Source: Liolophura sinensis
Taxonomy: Eukaryota; Mollusca; Polyplacophora; Chitonida; Chitonidae
Reading direction: 5' to 3'
DNA length: 53,035 bases
Assembly (NCBI RefSeq): GCF_032854445.1
Contig: NW_027018240.1
Span: 1-53,035 of the forward strand
Under the pieces are notes generated by a model. It did no database searches, had not been told where the DNA came from, and saw only the letters and a program-made list of their open reading frames with translations. A program made the translations under genes and the position numbers. This document shows positions 1 through 10,800 of this stretch, in pieces; within the stretch, counting starts at the first letter, position 1, and each line of letters begins with the position of its first letter.

Positions 1-278
1 TTAAAGCTAAATGCTCAAAGGCTCTCGTTATAATCAACTTCGTGTGTAGCATTAATTGGAGTGCTGACCGATCTATTTTATTAAATCTATACTGTTCTCT
101 GGTGAAGTCTAAGTTGGACTATGGATCCATCATTTACGGTTCCGCAAGGAAATCCTCTCTTAAAATGTTGGATCCTGTCCATCACCAAGGTTTGAGGCTC
201 AGCCTTGGTACTTTTAGAATTTCACCAGGAGAAAGTTTATATGTTGAGGCTAATGAGCCCTCTTTATATAACCGACGC
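1..278 (+). pseudogene. LINE fragment, C-terminal part of reverse transcriptase (I/Nimb-type)
   Basis: A sense-strand piece of the LINE ORF2 found several times in this window. The readable peptide contains KSKLDYGSIIYGSARKS and EANEPSLY, which also occur in LINE A (about 9450-9620) and LINE C (about 16680-16830). This is the connection between the reverse transcriptase thumb and the RNase H domain. The piece stops abruptly near 278, where an antisense LINE copy begins at a nearly homologous position, giving an inverted junction. It is truncated by the window edge on the left and has no intact reading frame. Confidence 0.8.
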
Positions 279-1448
279 ACAGAACTGGATCCAACATTTT
301 AATATACGGCTTCCTAGCGGAACCGTAAATGATGGTTCCATAATCCAATTTAGACCTCACCAGAGAACGATATCGGTTAAGTAAAACTGATCGGTCAGCA
401 CCCCAATCGGTGCTAGGCACGACCTTAGTTATATCGAGAGCCTTTGTACATTTAACCTTAAGCATTTTTATATGAGGTATAAAAGATAGCTTACTATCAA
501 ATATTATACGTAAAAATTTTGTTTCTCCAACAATTTTAATCTGTTCACCACAAAAATTAGGCTCAATGCCAAGATGAAGTTTCCGCTTATTACAAAAATC
601 CATACTGATGGTTTTAGACGTTAAAAATCTAAAACCGTTTTCAGCTGCACATATCTCGATTTTTTTGAGACAAAGCTGCAACTGACGTTCAATATTATTC
701 ATATTTTTAGCTCGGTAGCATATAAAGAAGTCATAAAAAGATAAAGAACCCTTTGTGCCCGACGTTAAGGCTTTTGCTAAGCTATTTATGTTTATGGTAA
801 ACAGAGTTGGTGATAGAATGCTGCCCTGGGGTACACCCATTTCCTGCTCATCAGAGTTAGAAAGGGTGGACCCAATCAGTACCTTAAACAGACGATCGGA
901 TAAAAATTTGGATATAAATATTGGTAATCGACATTTAACGCCCATATCCGCTAGGTCTTTTATGTTTCCATGTGATGTCGTAGGCCTTTTCAAGATCAAA
1001 AAAATATCAACACAACATGTTCGTTATTGATGAAGATATCGCGATCAAGGTGATCCATGGTAGATCTACCTTGCCGAAAACCACAATGAATATTAGATAA
1101 AGATTGTTGGTTTCAAGAAACCAAACAAATCTATCATTAATCATCCCTTCCATAGTCTTACAGATACAGCTGATAAGAGCTATGGGACGGTAATTATTCG
1201 GATCAGCATGATCCTTAACCGGTTTGGGAACGGGGATAATACACGCCTCCCTCCATGACGATGGGAAATTACCAGTTATCCAAATATCATTAAGCAAGTC
1301 CAAGAGAGATTTTAAGTGTCTTAGTTGGTAAATTCTTCAGAAGTTTATAATATACGTTATCAGGACCACAGGCAGTATGATGGGCCTTTCTTAAATGCAG
1401 TTCTAAGTTACTCAATATTAAAAACACAATTTTAACAAGAAAAGGGCA
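279..1448 (-). pseudogene. LINE B, 3' segment: reverse transcriptase domain, antisense
   Basis: Antisense continuation of the LINE whose 5' part lies at 10801-13245; LINE A was inserted between the two halves. The longest frame (about 250-999) carries MGVPQGSILSPTLF, the conserved QG segment of reverse transcriptases, and LDYGTIIYGSARK. A second frame (about 1007-1303) carries WREACIIPVPKPVKDHADPN, the upstream fingers region. The catalytic YADD-type motif is corrupted (it reads FYDFFICY), and there are stops and frame changes, so this is a dead copy. The 3' end is missing. Confidence 0.85.
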
Positions 1449-1463
1449 ATTTAATTTCCTCCT
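1449..1463. repeat. Target-site duplication, left of LINE A
   Basis: The 15 bases ATTTAATTTCCTCCT occur here and again at 10786-10800. They flank LINE A exactly, and removing LINE A with one copy restores the continuity of antisense LINE B. This is the signature of target-primed reverse transcription. Confidence 0.9.
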
Positions 1464-2100
1464 CCCCGTGGGGTTTCCGGCGTGATAAGAATTGGACCTT
1501 AGCCCTCTAGGCAAGCTTGGCGTAAAATTCGACTAACCTAAAGCTATTCTGTTTGGGCTTGGTGAACTTAATAGGCTCACATTTTCTCGGTTGTGTGAGA
1601 GGCAACCGGTGAGCGACCTGTTTGCAATGGGTTGCGATCCATTATCTCCGAGAACGGGATCCTGGTGGCTGAGGGCGTGGCGGTCTTGCGAGATCCTCAC
1701 GCCCAACACGTCACTTTGGCCCTTTCTTGGAGAGAGCCGGGAGGTCGGATGGGCCCGGTCCGATCAATCGGCTTGGTCATGTATTGCCTCTGCGTGGTCC
1801 CAATTTCCTCTATAACAGCACATCATTTAGAGAACAAATGCTATTTCTGAAATATCGTTTGCGGAACTACGCTTTGAGGCGATGGCTCATGGGTCAATCG
1901 AGTAGATTGAATCTAACCTTTGGTATAAATCAATGGATTCGAGTATACCTCATACGGAGTTCTTGGTGTTTTTCCTGCTGGGTATTCCCAGGTTCAGGCA
2001 TCGCCTTTCACGGCATTCCGAGTTGGGTGGGCACATATGGGGTGAATTTTATTACATATATATTATGACTTTTATAAACCCTTCTCTTAACGTTTCAAAT
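1464..2100 (+). other. LINE A 5' untranslated region
   Basis: Shares long stretches with the antisense region 12840-13245 (LINE B) and with 16877-17400 (LINE D), including the GAGAGGCAACCGG and CCTCACGCCCAACACGTCAC segments. It is GC-rich relative to the ORFs and contains no conserved frame: the open frames differ between copies. As in other LINEs, the internal promoter should lie here, but no element can be pinpointed. Confidence 0.75.
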
Positions 2101-3379
2101 ATATCTATCCGAACTTCCTCTCAGCCCCATTTCAGGTGCTGATGAAAAGAGGAAGTTGGAAGTTTTATCCGATCCGCTTGATAATAGACGGGACAATTGG
2201 CCGGCTATTATCGTCCTCTCCACTAGGAGTGAACAGACGCCGGCCTCAAAAATCCATCCTTTTCTGCTAAAAAGGGCTTTAGACGGCGCAGCAGGCACTT
2301 TAAATACCGTTAAACTACGATATGGGGACATTCTCATCGAATGTTCCAGGAAACAACAATCAAAACATTTATTATCTGTGAAGAAAATCTCTCATATATC
2401 TGTTTATACATCCCCTCACAATTCGCTGAACAGCTCTCAGGGAATAATATGTGATACGGATGGAGATATCATTGACTTACCTCAAGAGGAAATCTGTTCG
2501 GAGTTGAACCCACAGGGTGTTGCCAGAGTTAAGCGTTTTACAACAAAAAAGCTGGCAACATCCTCAAATTAAATACGTATCTTTTGACCCTTAATAGTAC
2601 CTTTCATCGTATATCTACATTGTCCCGTATAGGCTTATTGTGGATTTATATATCCCTACTCCTACACGTTGTTTCACTTGCCCAGAAATTTGGCCTAGGG
2701 CCAGTGTAAAAATAGTTGTTTCAGATGTGACAGCAAAAGTCATGATGGTTTCGACTGCAGCAACACATTTAAGTGTTCCAACTGCAGTGGAGATCAGATG
2801 GCCTCCTGTAGGTCCGCTTTTCGTGAAGGAAAAACAAATAATTAATATTAAAGCCAGAAACAATATATCCTACCCAGGAAGCCCGAAAATTAGTCTCACC
2901 CTCTAATACAATGTGGTCTATCGAGCAGCATCTGTTGCTACTCAAACTTCAATGACTTGGTCCATTGGAAACGACAAACCTAGTTCGATACCTTTACAAC
3001 CTGCTGCTCAACCTGCCCGTAATTCCTATTCAACCCAGATATCTACAGTAAATCAAAAAACCCAGTAAATATTACACAACAAACTGATGAACCTGAACCT
3101 CATCAAACCAAACACAAAACTACTAGAACTAAGTCTGATAATAAATCTCATAACCAAAATAAACCTAGTGGCCCCATGGAGCGCCTCTCTGAGGCCAGTA
3201 AGAACCCAATCCAAACTTTTAATGAGTTTGGATCGGTGGAGGACGTTGGTCCTTCATCATCCGATGCCGATGTGATGGATACATCACCCGCACCGCGGAG
3301 ATCTTCCAGCAGATCTCCAAGAAAGGGTAGTCCGCGGTGCAAACATAAAGATAAAGCCCGCATTCGCCTTCTCCCATAA
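2100..3379 (+). pseudogene. LINE A ORF1 (gag-like nucleic-acid-binding protein), degenerate
   Basis: The first part (2156-2572) resembles the N-terminal domain of LINE D ORF1 (17775-18230), with the shared segment SPHNSLNSSQGIICD. Next come remnants of a CCHC zinc-knuckle domain (about 2650-2790) in shifted frames. The tail (3176-3379) is rich in Ser, Arg and Pro and ends in TAA. ORF1 of such LINEs coats the transcript RNA in a ribonucleoprotein. Its stop TAA (3377-3379) overlaps the ATG of ORF2 at 3379 (TAATG). Frameshifts make this copy non-functional. Confidence 0.75.
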
Positions 3380-3573
3380 TGTCTACTTTAGACAAAATTA
3401 TACAATGGAATTGTCGAGGCCTTAAGGCAAATTTTATTGAAATAACACAGCTAGTTCAATCTTTAAATCCAGCAGCCCTGTGTCTTCAGGAAACTCACCT
3501 GAAGATATCTGACAAAAATAAAATAACTCTTAAAAATTATTCAATATATAGCACTTATTCAAATGAAGAAGAG

Positions 3574-3936
3574 TGAGTGAGTGAGTGCTTGGGGTTTAAC
3601 GGCGTACTCAACAATTTTTCAGTCATATGACGACGAAGGAATCATTAGGGTGCATGCACGTGTAATGTGCCTCCTTGTTGCAGGACGGATTTCCACCGCT
3701 CTTTTTTTTAGTGCTGCATCACTGAGACGACTATCCGAAGGCAAGTAAGCCGCCCCGCCCGAGCCATTATACTGATACGGGTCAACCAGTCGTTGCACTA
3801 TCCCCTTCATGCTGAACGCCAAGCGAGGAAGTTACAACTTCCTCTTTTAAAGTCTTAGGTGTGACTCGACCAAGGATTCATCCTGGATCTACCGGTCCCG
3901 AAGCGGACGCTCTACCAACTGTGCTATCCGGGCCGG
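3574..3936 (-). mobile_element. SINE1: tRNA-derived SINE, antisense, full length
   Basis: The head is at the right end: on the minus strand it begins near 3936 as a tRNA-like sequence with an A-box (AGCACAGTTGGTAGAGCG) and a degenerate B-box about 40 bases on. The tail is the GTGAGTGAGTGAGTGCTTGG segment at the left, with the (GAGT)n run. I recognise this family from bivalve genomes, from memory. It is flanked by the 15-bp duplication TCAAATGAAGAAGAG at 3559-3573 and 3937-3951, so it was probably mobilised by LINE machinery into LINE A ORF2. Confidence 0.9.
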
Positions 3937-4083
3937 TCAAATGAAGAAGAGCGAGCTGCAGGTGTCTCCTCCATCTTCATCAATAACCATATAATTCACA
4001 GTCCTGTTGATCTGGATACAGAGCTTCAGGCTGTGGGAGTCCCTGTTCCATTGTCTGAAACAATCACATTATGTTCCGTTTAT

Positions 4084-4244
4084 CTCCGGCCGTAAGTGGG
4101 AAGGTCTGCGAGCAACCTGCAGATGGTCGTGGATTTTCCCCGGGCTCTGCCTGGTTTCCTCGCACCATAATGCAGGCCGCCGTCGTATAATTGAAATATT
4201 CTTGAGTACGGCGTAAAACACCAAGCAAATAAATAAATAAATAA
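4084..4244 (+). mobile_element. SINE2: 5'-truncated SINE with AAAT tail
   Basis: Matches the body and tail of SINE3 (17550-17703), including ATAATGCAGGCCGCCGTCGT and GAAATATTCTTGAGTACGGC, and ends in AAATAAATAAATAAAT. It lacks the tRNA-like head. Flanked by the 13-bp duplication ATGTTCCGTTTAT at 4071-4083 and 4245-4257, which restores LINE ORF2 when collapsed. Confidence 0.88.
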
Positions 4245-4854
4245 ATGTTCCGTTTATATTCCTCCTAACATTTCTTTGTCAGCTTTGCAGTTACATAATT
4301 TGAAAGAACCATTTCCAAAACCGTTTCTAAAATACCTATTTATATCCGGGTAATGCCACTTATTTTGCTATCGATCTCACTATCACAAATTCATCACTTC
4401 TTGATTTTTCTTGGAAGGTGCATGACGATCTTTGTGGTGGTGACCATTTTCCTATAATCCTAGAGCATTTCACTTCTAATTCTTTACAACGTGTAGCCAG
4501 GTGGAAATTCGATAAAGCAGATTGGATCACATTTGAGATGTTGTGTGAGGCTGATATCTCTTCAGAAACTCTCATTGCAGCAGATGATCGTATATTAAAA
4601 TTTAATGAGCTTGTGTTGTGAGTTGGCAATAGAACTATATCTAAGACTTCGACAAATCCCAAGTTCAAAAGTAAACCCTGGTACGACAATGACTGTCGTA
4701 AACCCATAAAGGGCCGTCAAAAGGCTGAACGCAGATTTAATCATTGTCCTACTGATAATAATTTAAACCAGATTCGTAGTTTTAGAGCTAAAGCTAGTCG
4801 ATTACTCAAGTCAAAAGAGACGATCTTGTTGGCGGAACTTTGTATTGGGCATTA

Positions 4855-4891
4855 GTCTGGGCACAAAAACAACGCTTGCTCGCGATAAAAG
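4855..4891 (+). repeat. Harbinger left terminal inverted repeat
   Basis: Begins GTCTGGGCACAAAAACAACG and continues through CTTGCTCGCGATAAAA. It pairs with 8220-8256 with a few mismatches; the terminal GTCTG is identical at both ends. Confidence 0.88.
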
Positions 4892-6381
4892 CGAGCGCGA
4901 TAAAGGAAGCACTTGTAATGTTGTTCAGAATTTGCTTGTGCCGCACAAAATGCACGCTCGCTTTATCGCGCCTGCGATGTCAAGCGACGCTTGGAAAGCG
5001 TAAAGAATCAAAAGTTAATTCTTTATCGCGAGCAAGCGTGTTTTTGGTGCTCCATTACCTTCTATTCTGTAGTACAAGTCCCCCCCCCTTTCTCTCTATC
5101 TCCCTCTCTCCTCTCCCTTTTTTCCTTTCATGCCCAATATCTTTCTCATTATTTCCTTGGACCCTCTCGCTCTAGCCAACTCTACTATAAGCTTATTGTA
5201 ATTTACTAACAAAAGAAAATCGAAGACAGATCTACTTTTATATTTACAAGAGCAGCGTCTGGTCAGTTTACAAAGCTTTTAATGGACTTTGGCCCATATT
5301 GTTCTTTGAAGGTTACATTTTCTTGTTGATAGGCTATTGAATATATTGCAGAGGATATCTACTAAAGTATGCTTTAAAAACATCCCTAACAGTTTTTGAA
5401 TCATTAAATGGCCTCCCAACACGGTCCCAAACTATGTCTTGGTTTTCAACCGAAACTTCGGTGAGGTTTCGCACCATGCCTTCTTTGTCTATTATAGTGT
5501 TATGCAGGACACAAACACATTTTACAATGTGATTGGCACGCAGCACGTCTGTCTCAATTTCTTTGTTTAGCAAACGCCATTTTGCCAAAATTCCAAACGC
5601 AAATTCCACGGTTTTTCTACATCTTGACAATCTCTTGTTGAAGTAGTCTTCATCAAAAGGGAGAATTGTTCCACTGTAGGGTTTCAAAACATGAGTCATT
5701 AGTGGGTATGCCTCGTCAGCAATGAACACAAATGGGGCCACGACATTGGAGTTTGGCAGGGCTGTAGGCTCTGGTATATGCAGTTTTTCTTGTACAAGAG
5801 CACGATAAAGGCCCGAGGCTTGAAAAGTACCTCCATCGCTTTGTTTCCCATGTCCGCCAACGTTGATTGTCAGAAATTTGTAATGAGAATTAACAACAGC
5901 CTGCAACACTATTGAGAAATATCTTTTGTAGTTATAAAACATGGATCCTGATTTGCTGGGACAACGGATTCGAACATACTTTCCGTCTATCACTCCTAAG
6001 CAGGAAATTCCAAAGATTGTAAAAGTCATCAGAAGCCGATAGGAATGTTTCCCTGGTTGGAGAGGGCATATGCACTGGTTTCAGCTCATCCCATATATCA
6101 GTAAAAGTTTCAGACACAACGTGTGCTACAGTGGAGGCACCCACCCGGAAGTTGAAGGCAAGGGTCTTAAAAGATGAACCGGTTGCAAGAAATCTGAAAA
6201 AGACGTTCATCATACTAGTTGTGTCTCTGAAAGCGACTTTTGAATTGCGATATATATTTGAATTGCTGGAATGGGGCAATCATTATGACTCAGTTTATGT
6301 GAACTTTCATCATTGACAATAATATTGTATGCAAGAACTATATCATAAATAATAATGTGCTGTTAACTTTTTTGTTTTCAG

Positions 6382-7192
6382 AAACTGCACTGAAGAACAA
6401 ATGGAAGTTCCTGCGAGACTACTTTGCGACAGAATACAATAAAAGGTCTGTGCCAAGATCAGGAGACACTGCAAGCAATCGCCCAGAATCAAAGTGGCAG
6501 TTTTTCAATCAGCTTCTCTTTTTGAAAGATATTGTTGCGCCGAGAACTTCATTCGACTCCCTAGATCTGGATAACTTTGAACGTAATCAACCAAGCCCGG
6601 GGATTGCGGATGAGTCTGCAACAGAAGTAGACACCCAGGGTAGCAATGTGGAAAGTCAAGGACCAGACACATTTGACAATCCTACAGCCTTTGAAGCACC
6701 AGAGCCTGGGCCGTTCCAGGAGTTTTCTCCGGGGCATCCGTCGAGTAAACGTACAAACACAGGAGCAGGACCCCCCCCCCCCCCACCAAAAAAAAAAAAC
6801 GCAGTCGAGACAGCTCGGACAGTTACAGAGAATTGATAGATATAGAAGAAAGAAAACTTCAATACTTAAGTCAAAAAAGAGAAAAGGCCGAGCAAACAAA
6901 TGATGCTGACTTCCAGTTCCTCAAATCATTATACTCATACATGAAAATGGTCTCTGAGAACCTGAAACTCTGCGTCCGCAATCGAATACAGTCAGTTCTG
7001 CAAGAGTTTGTATACCCACCAACAGTACAACAACGTTCACAACCGTACACAAGCCAACCTCAAGATCTGGATGTACAATTGCCAGATAGCACATCGCCCG
7101 CATTGTCTTACCAAGGCTATAGCACAGGTTCAACACCTAATAGCATTGATTCCTACACCACTCAGCCAGACTCTCATCATTTCCAGTACTAA
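6382..7192 (+). pseudogene. MADF/BESS-type DNA-binding protein of Harbinger, partial
   Basis: The second Harbinger protein normally binds the terminal repeats and brings in the transposase. An apparent splice acceptor (TTTTGTTTTCAG) precedes the sequence KNKWKFLRDYFATEYNK, the C-terminal half of a MADF/Myb-SANT-like domain. A Pro/Lys-rich linker follows, then a BESS-like segment (about 6905-7000, DADFQFLKSLYSYMKMV) and a Gln/Ser/Thr-rich tail. The frame changes at a C15/A12 homopolymer near 6773-6800. I cannot find the 5' exon with the first MADF helix. The gene lies antisense inside the transposase intron. Confidence 0.7.
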
Positions 7193-7812
7193 TTGTTTTC
7201 ATTATGATCGTTAAGACATCTGTCAACGCCTGTCAACAAAAGATATTAAGCAGCGTGTTTGTTAATATGTTGTAATCTTTAAGTTGGTTTATTTTTTCAG
7301 CTGTTATCATTTCTACACCAGGTACATTCATTTAAAGTGCTGAAGACAAAGAGTCATCAAATGATCCTTAATTTTGTTGTACTCAAATTGTATTTTACAC
7401 AAGATACTTAATATGCCAGTTAGGCGTAAATGATTTTTTCTCTCGCAAGTGGAAAATCATTCTTATTCTTTACGAACAGTGATCTTTTTTTAAACATCTA
7501 TGTTGTTGATTTTATATGATCATTCTATAACTAAGATAGTTTCTGAGTTTGTTGGCTGTTTTCTCTGTTTGTTTATTGTCTTTTGTGAGTAACAACCTTT
7601 TTAATCCTACTCTTCTCTCCTAAAATTTCCTCACCATAAGTTTAAAACAAACAAGAGATTTACCTGTTGTAGTTCATAATGGAGATCAATAAACTTTATA
7701 ATACACGTTTACACAGTCTTAGTTCATTGTGTATGCATGAATATATATTTACAGTTATTACTTCATACTTATATATATAACTGTATATACACATACGTTT
7801 CACCTAAGGGTG
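7193..7812. other. AT-rich Harbinger interior, no gene seen
   Basis: Lies between the end of the MADF/BESS frame and the transposase exon 1 donor, so it is transposase intron and 3' flank. AT-rich, with TATATATA tracts near 7740-7790; no conserved frame in either strand. Confidence 0.6.
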
Positions 7813-8219
7813 ACTCACCTGAGCATAATAACTAGACGCTTCTCTGGCAGAATTGGTTGTTGGTGCCAGTTGCACCGGTTCTTTGTTATCTTTGGTTCAA
7901 TTTTTTTTTGGTTCAAAATATACTTGAATGTCTCTTGGCTCATTCTCAAGTATGACTGGAAACGAGAAGGGCTCCTTTTAAGCAGAGGAAACAAGTGATG
8001 ATATTCACCTTCCATTCGCCTCCTTTTATTTATCTCATGAACGCCCATTTTTTGCGTTTTCCTGGGATAATTTTTGGGAAAACACTGTCAAGCAACAATA
8101 GTTCGTCTTCACTTGAATCCGCCATGGTACCAAATGACAAAATTCTACCAGTCGCAAGCGCGATTTGCAATCTGTCCATATGTCCACCTCAACGACACGT
8201 GTTTGCTTTATCGTGCTCG

Positions 8220-8256
8220 TTTTAATCGCGAGCAAGCGTTCTTTTTGTGCGCAGAC
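8220..8256 (-). repeat. Harbinger right terminal inverted repeat
   Basis: The minus strand reads GTCTGCGCACAAAAAGAACG followed by CTTGCTCGCGATTAAAA, matching the left end at 4855-4891. TTA follows immediately at 8257. Confidence 0.88.
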
Positions 8257-10318
8257 TTACGTCAAAATCACCCATGCGTAAGGTCTAAAACATGGTTCAG
8301 AAGCTCAGGGGCAAAAATAATAAAGCAAAAGTCAAGCATTTGAAAGATGGAGATAATATATATACCTCATGAACTAGCTGAGACAATTTCCAAGAAATCT
8401 TCTTCTGAGAATTATACTAAAGAATTCCAACGTATTAAAAGCCAGAAGGAGAAAATTAAATTGCCCTTTTCTTCTAAAAATTTAGAAGATTATAATCGTT
8501 CTTTTAATATTGAGAAATGTAAAACTGCAGTAAGAAAGACCCACGATACTGCGTGTGGGCCTGATAACGTATATTATAAGTTTCTGAATCATTTACCAGC
8601 TGAGCCACTGGAGGCTCTCTTGGACTTGCTTAATGATATTTGGATAACTGGTAATTTCCCACCGTCATGGAGGGAGGCGTGTATTATCCCGGTCCCTAAA
8701 CCGGGTAAGGATCATACTGATCCAAATAATGACCGTCCCATAGCTCTTACCAGCTGTGTCTGTAAGACTATGGAACGGATAATTAATGATAAACTTGTTC
8801 GGTTTCTTGAAACCAACAAGTTACTCTCTAATATTCAGTGAGGTTTTCGTCAAGGTAGATCTACCATAGATCACCTTGTCTTAAATGTATTTATATTAGA
8901 ATTTTTATCTGATGGTCAGTTTAAGGTACGGTTTGGGTCCACCCTTTCTAACTCTTATGAACAGGAAATGGGTGTACCCCAGGGCAGCATTCTATCACCA
9001 ACTCTGATCAGTATAAAAATAAATAGCCCAGCAAAAACATTAACATTTGGCACAGAGGGTTCTTTATACCTGGATGATTTCCATATCTGCTACCGAGTTA
9101 AAAAAATTAATAATATTAAACGTCAGTTGCAGCTTTGTCTCAGTAAGATCGACAAATGGGCAACTGAAAACGGTTTTAGATTTTCAACATCTAAAACCGT
9201 TAGTATGCATTTTTGTAATACACGGAAACTTTATCTTGACCCTGAGCTTAATTTTTGTGGTAAACAGGTTAAAACTGTCGAAAAAAAGTAAAATTTTTAG
9301 GTATAATATTTGATAGTAAGCTATCTTTTATACCTCATATAAAAATCCTTGAAGCTAAATGTACAAAGGCTCTCGACATAATTAAGGTCGAGTCAAGCAC
9401 TGATCGGGGTGCTGACCGATTAGTTCTACTAAATTTATACCGTTCTCTGGTGAGGTCTAAATTGGACTATGGATCCATCATTTACGGTTCCGCTAGGAAG
9501 TCGTATATTAAAATGTTGGAGCCTGTTCACACCAAGGTTTGAGGCTCAGCCTTGGTGCTTTTAGAACCTCGCCAGTAGAAAGTTTATGCGTGGTGGCAAA
9601 TGAGCCTTCTTTATATCACCGACGTGTAAAACAGCTTTCAATATGCTACAAAGCTTCAAGCTCTTCCAAGAACCGTGTCTACGACTGTGTTTTTAATCCA
9701 GCACATGTAGATAAATTTAATAAATGTCCTAACGGGATCCCTCTATTTGGCCTTTGTATACGGGACCGTACTGTGGAAGCTAACATCAAGCTAGAGGATA
9801 TAGCTCCAGTGGGTTTTCCGCAGTCTCCTCCATGGCTCCTTCCACACCCTAAACTAATATTTGATCTACGTAAATATAATAAATCAAATACAAACCTTCT
9901 TATAAATCAGCAAAGTTTAGGATTATAAATTTACTGACGGGTCAAAAAGGATGGTGACAAGATTGCGGCTGTCTTAGATCAGCGGGTCACTTCTCTTCTT
10001 TTGCCACCTTCATTTTATATCTTTTCTGCAGAGGCCAGGGCTATACTTCTGGGCTTATCATATGTTTCTTCTGGGCATGCCTAGAGGGCAGTGATGTGCA
10101 GCAACTCGCCCTCTTGCCTTTTGCCGATTCAGAATAATAAATTTAAAAATCCACTGATTCTTCAGATAATAGCGAAACACAGAAAACTAAATAGAAGAGG
10201 TAAAGATATTATATTCTGTTGGATACCAAGTCACACTGGTATTCATGGAAACACAGTCGTGGACAGGGAAGCGAAAGCTGCTCTGTATAAACCTGTATCT
10301 CGGACTAAAACACCGTAA

Positions 10319-10785
10319 AATGACATAAAGTCTAATATTCTTAAATATATTCGTCGACTTTGGCAAGGTGAATGGGACTTGCAGATCCGCAATAAACTGC
10401 ATGCTATTCATCCTGTCATTGGCTACAATGCCTATACTAGTATGCCTATACTCTATATATGATTTATTTGACAGCATCGCTATCGATGTTGTCATAAAAT
10501 ATTTGAAGACCATTGGCCTATATCATAAAATATAAATTTTAATTGTCTTAAATAGTTATGGATAAAAAGTTATATACATATAACTTTCCAGATACACTAT
10601 TTTTAAATATGCTTGTTTTGGTTTTATTCTTATCTGATTTTAAACATGTCTGAACTTTTTGTTTTATTTTTGATGTTCATATTGTCATATCGAAAACCTT
10701 AACAGTCTCGTGTTTTCACATTGTTCTCGCCACGATATGGCCGAAATAAACCATGTGGCGTTAAACCATAATCTTTCCTTCATTC
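10319..10785 (+). other. LINE A 3' untranslated region
   Basis: Follows the RNase H segment. AT-rich and without an open frame. It ends with the GATATGGCCGAAATAAACC motif and a CCTTCATTCATT tail immediately before the 10786 target duplication. Confidence 0.7.
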
Positions 10786-10800
10786 ATTTAATTTCCTCCT
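10786..10800. repeat. Target-site duplication, right of LINE A
   Basis: Second copy of ATTTAATTTCCTCCT (first at 1449-1463). Confidence 0.9.

Larger units (their letters stand above)
5334..8125 (-). pseudogene. HARBI1-like transposase (DDE_Tnp_4), two exons, frameshifted
   Basis: Nuclear transposase that cuts and pastes Harbinger elements. ATG at 8125 opens an acidic N terminus (MADSSEDELLLL). One indel near 8045 shifts into the frame with EGEYHHLFPLLKRSPSRF. Exon 1 ends at 7819 with a CTCAG/GTGAGT donor; the acceptor is a TTTTTCAG before 6193, and joining at this phase keeps the conserved RFLATG context, which supports the 1.6-kb intron. Exon 2 carries all three catalytic acids: Asp in GVIDGKYV, Asp in FIADEAYPL and Glu in VEFAFGILAKWR. 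A second frame change lies near 6000, just before GVIDGKYV. Only these indels separate it from a normal-length (about 350 aa) family member. Confidence 0.88.
4855..8256. mobile_element. PIF/Harbinger DNA transposon (3402 bp)
   Basis: Flanked by TTA at 4852-4854 and 8257-8259, the 3-bp target typical of PIF/Harbinger. Removing the element plus one TTA restores the LINE ORF2 sequence GGGCATTACGTC. It encodes a HARBI1-like transposase on the minus strand and a MADF/BESS-type DNA-binding protein on the plus strand, the standard two-gene content of the family. Both genes carry breaks. The left 200 bp hold an extra inverted copy of the terminal motif (about 5022-5050). Confidence 0.92.
3379..10318 (+). 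pseudogene. LINE A ORF2 (endonuclease / reverse transcriptase / RNase H), interrupted by SINE1, SINE2 and Harbinger
   Basis: Starts MSTLDKIIQWNCRGLKANF, the apurinic-type endonuclease N terminus with the Asn of block I, followed by LCLQETHL with the catalytic Glu. Endonuclease segments lie at 3379-3573, 3952-4070 and 4258-4851. After the Harbinger element, the reverse transcriptase runs 8260-9300, with PSWREACIIPVPKPGK, MGVPQGSILSPT and the YLDD catalytic box near 9070. An RNase H-like region follows at 9930-10318, with FCWIPSHTGIHGN. The gene has a deletion near 8890 and several stops. It would have nicked target DNA and copied the LINE RNA. Confidence 0.85.
1464..10785 (+). mobile_element. 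LINE A: full-length I/Nimb-type non-LTR retrotransposon, itself split by three insertions
   Basis: Begins CCCCGTGGGG and ends with a CATTCATTCA-type tail; flanked by a perfect 15-bp target duplication. Order: 5' UTR, ORF1 (gag-like with degenerate zinc knuckles), ORF2 with endonuclease, reverse transcriptase and RNase H, then a short 3' UTR ending in a motif (GATATGGCCGAAATAAACC) that I associate with mollusc LINE tails. Two SINEs and one Harbinger transposon are nested within ORF2. Without these the element is about 5.4 kb. Presence of RNase H places it in the I group; Nimb is my best guess for the clade, from memory. Confidence 0.88.
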
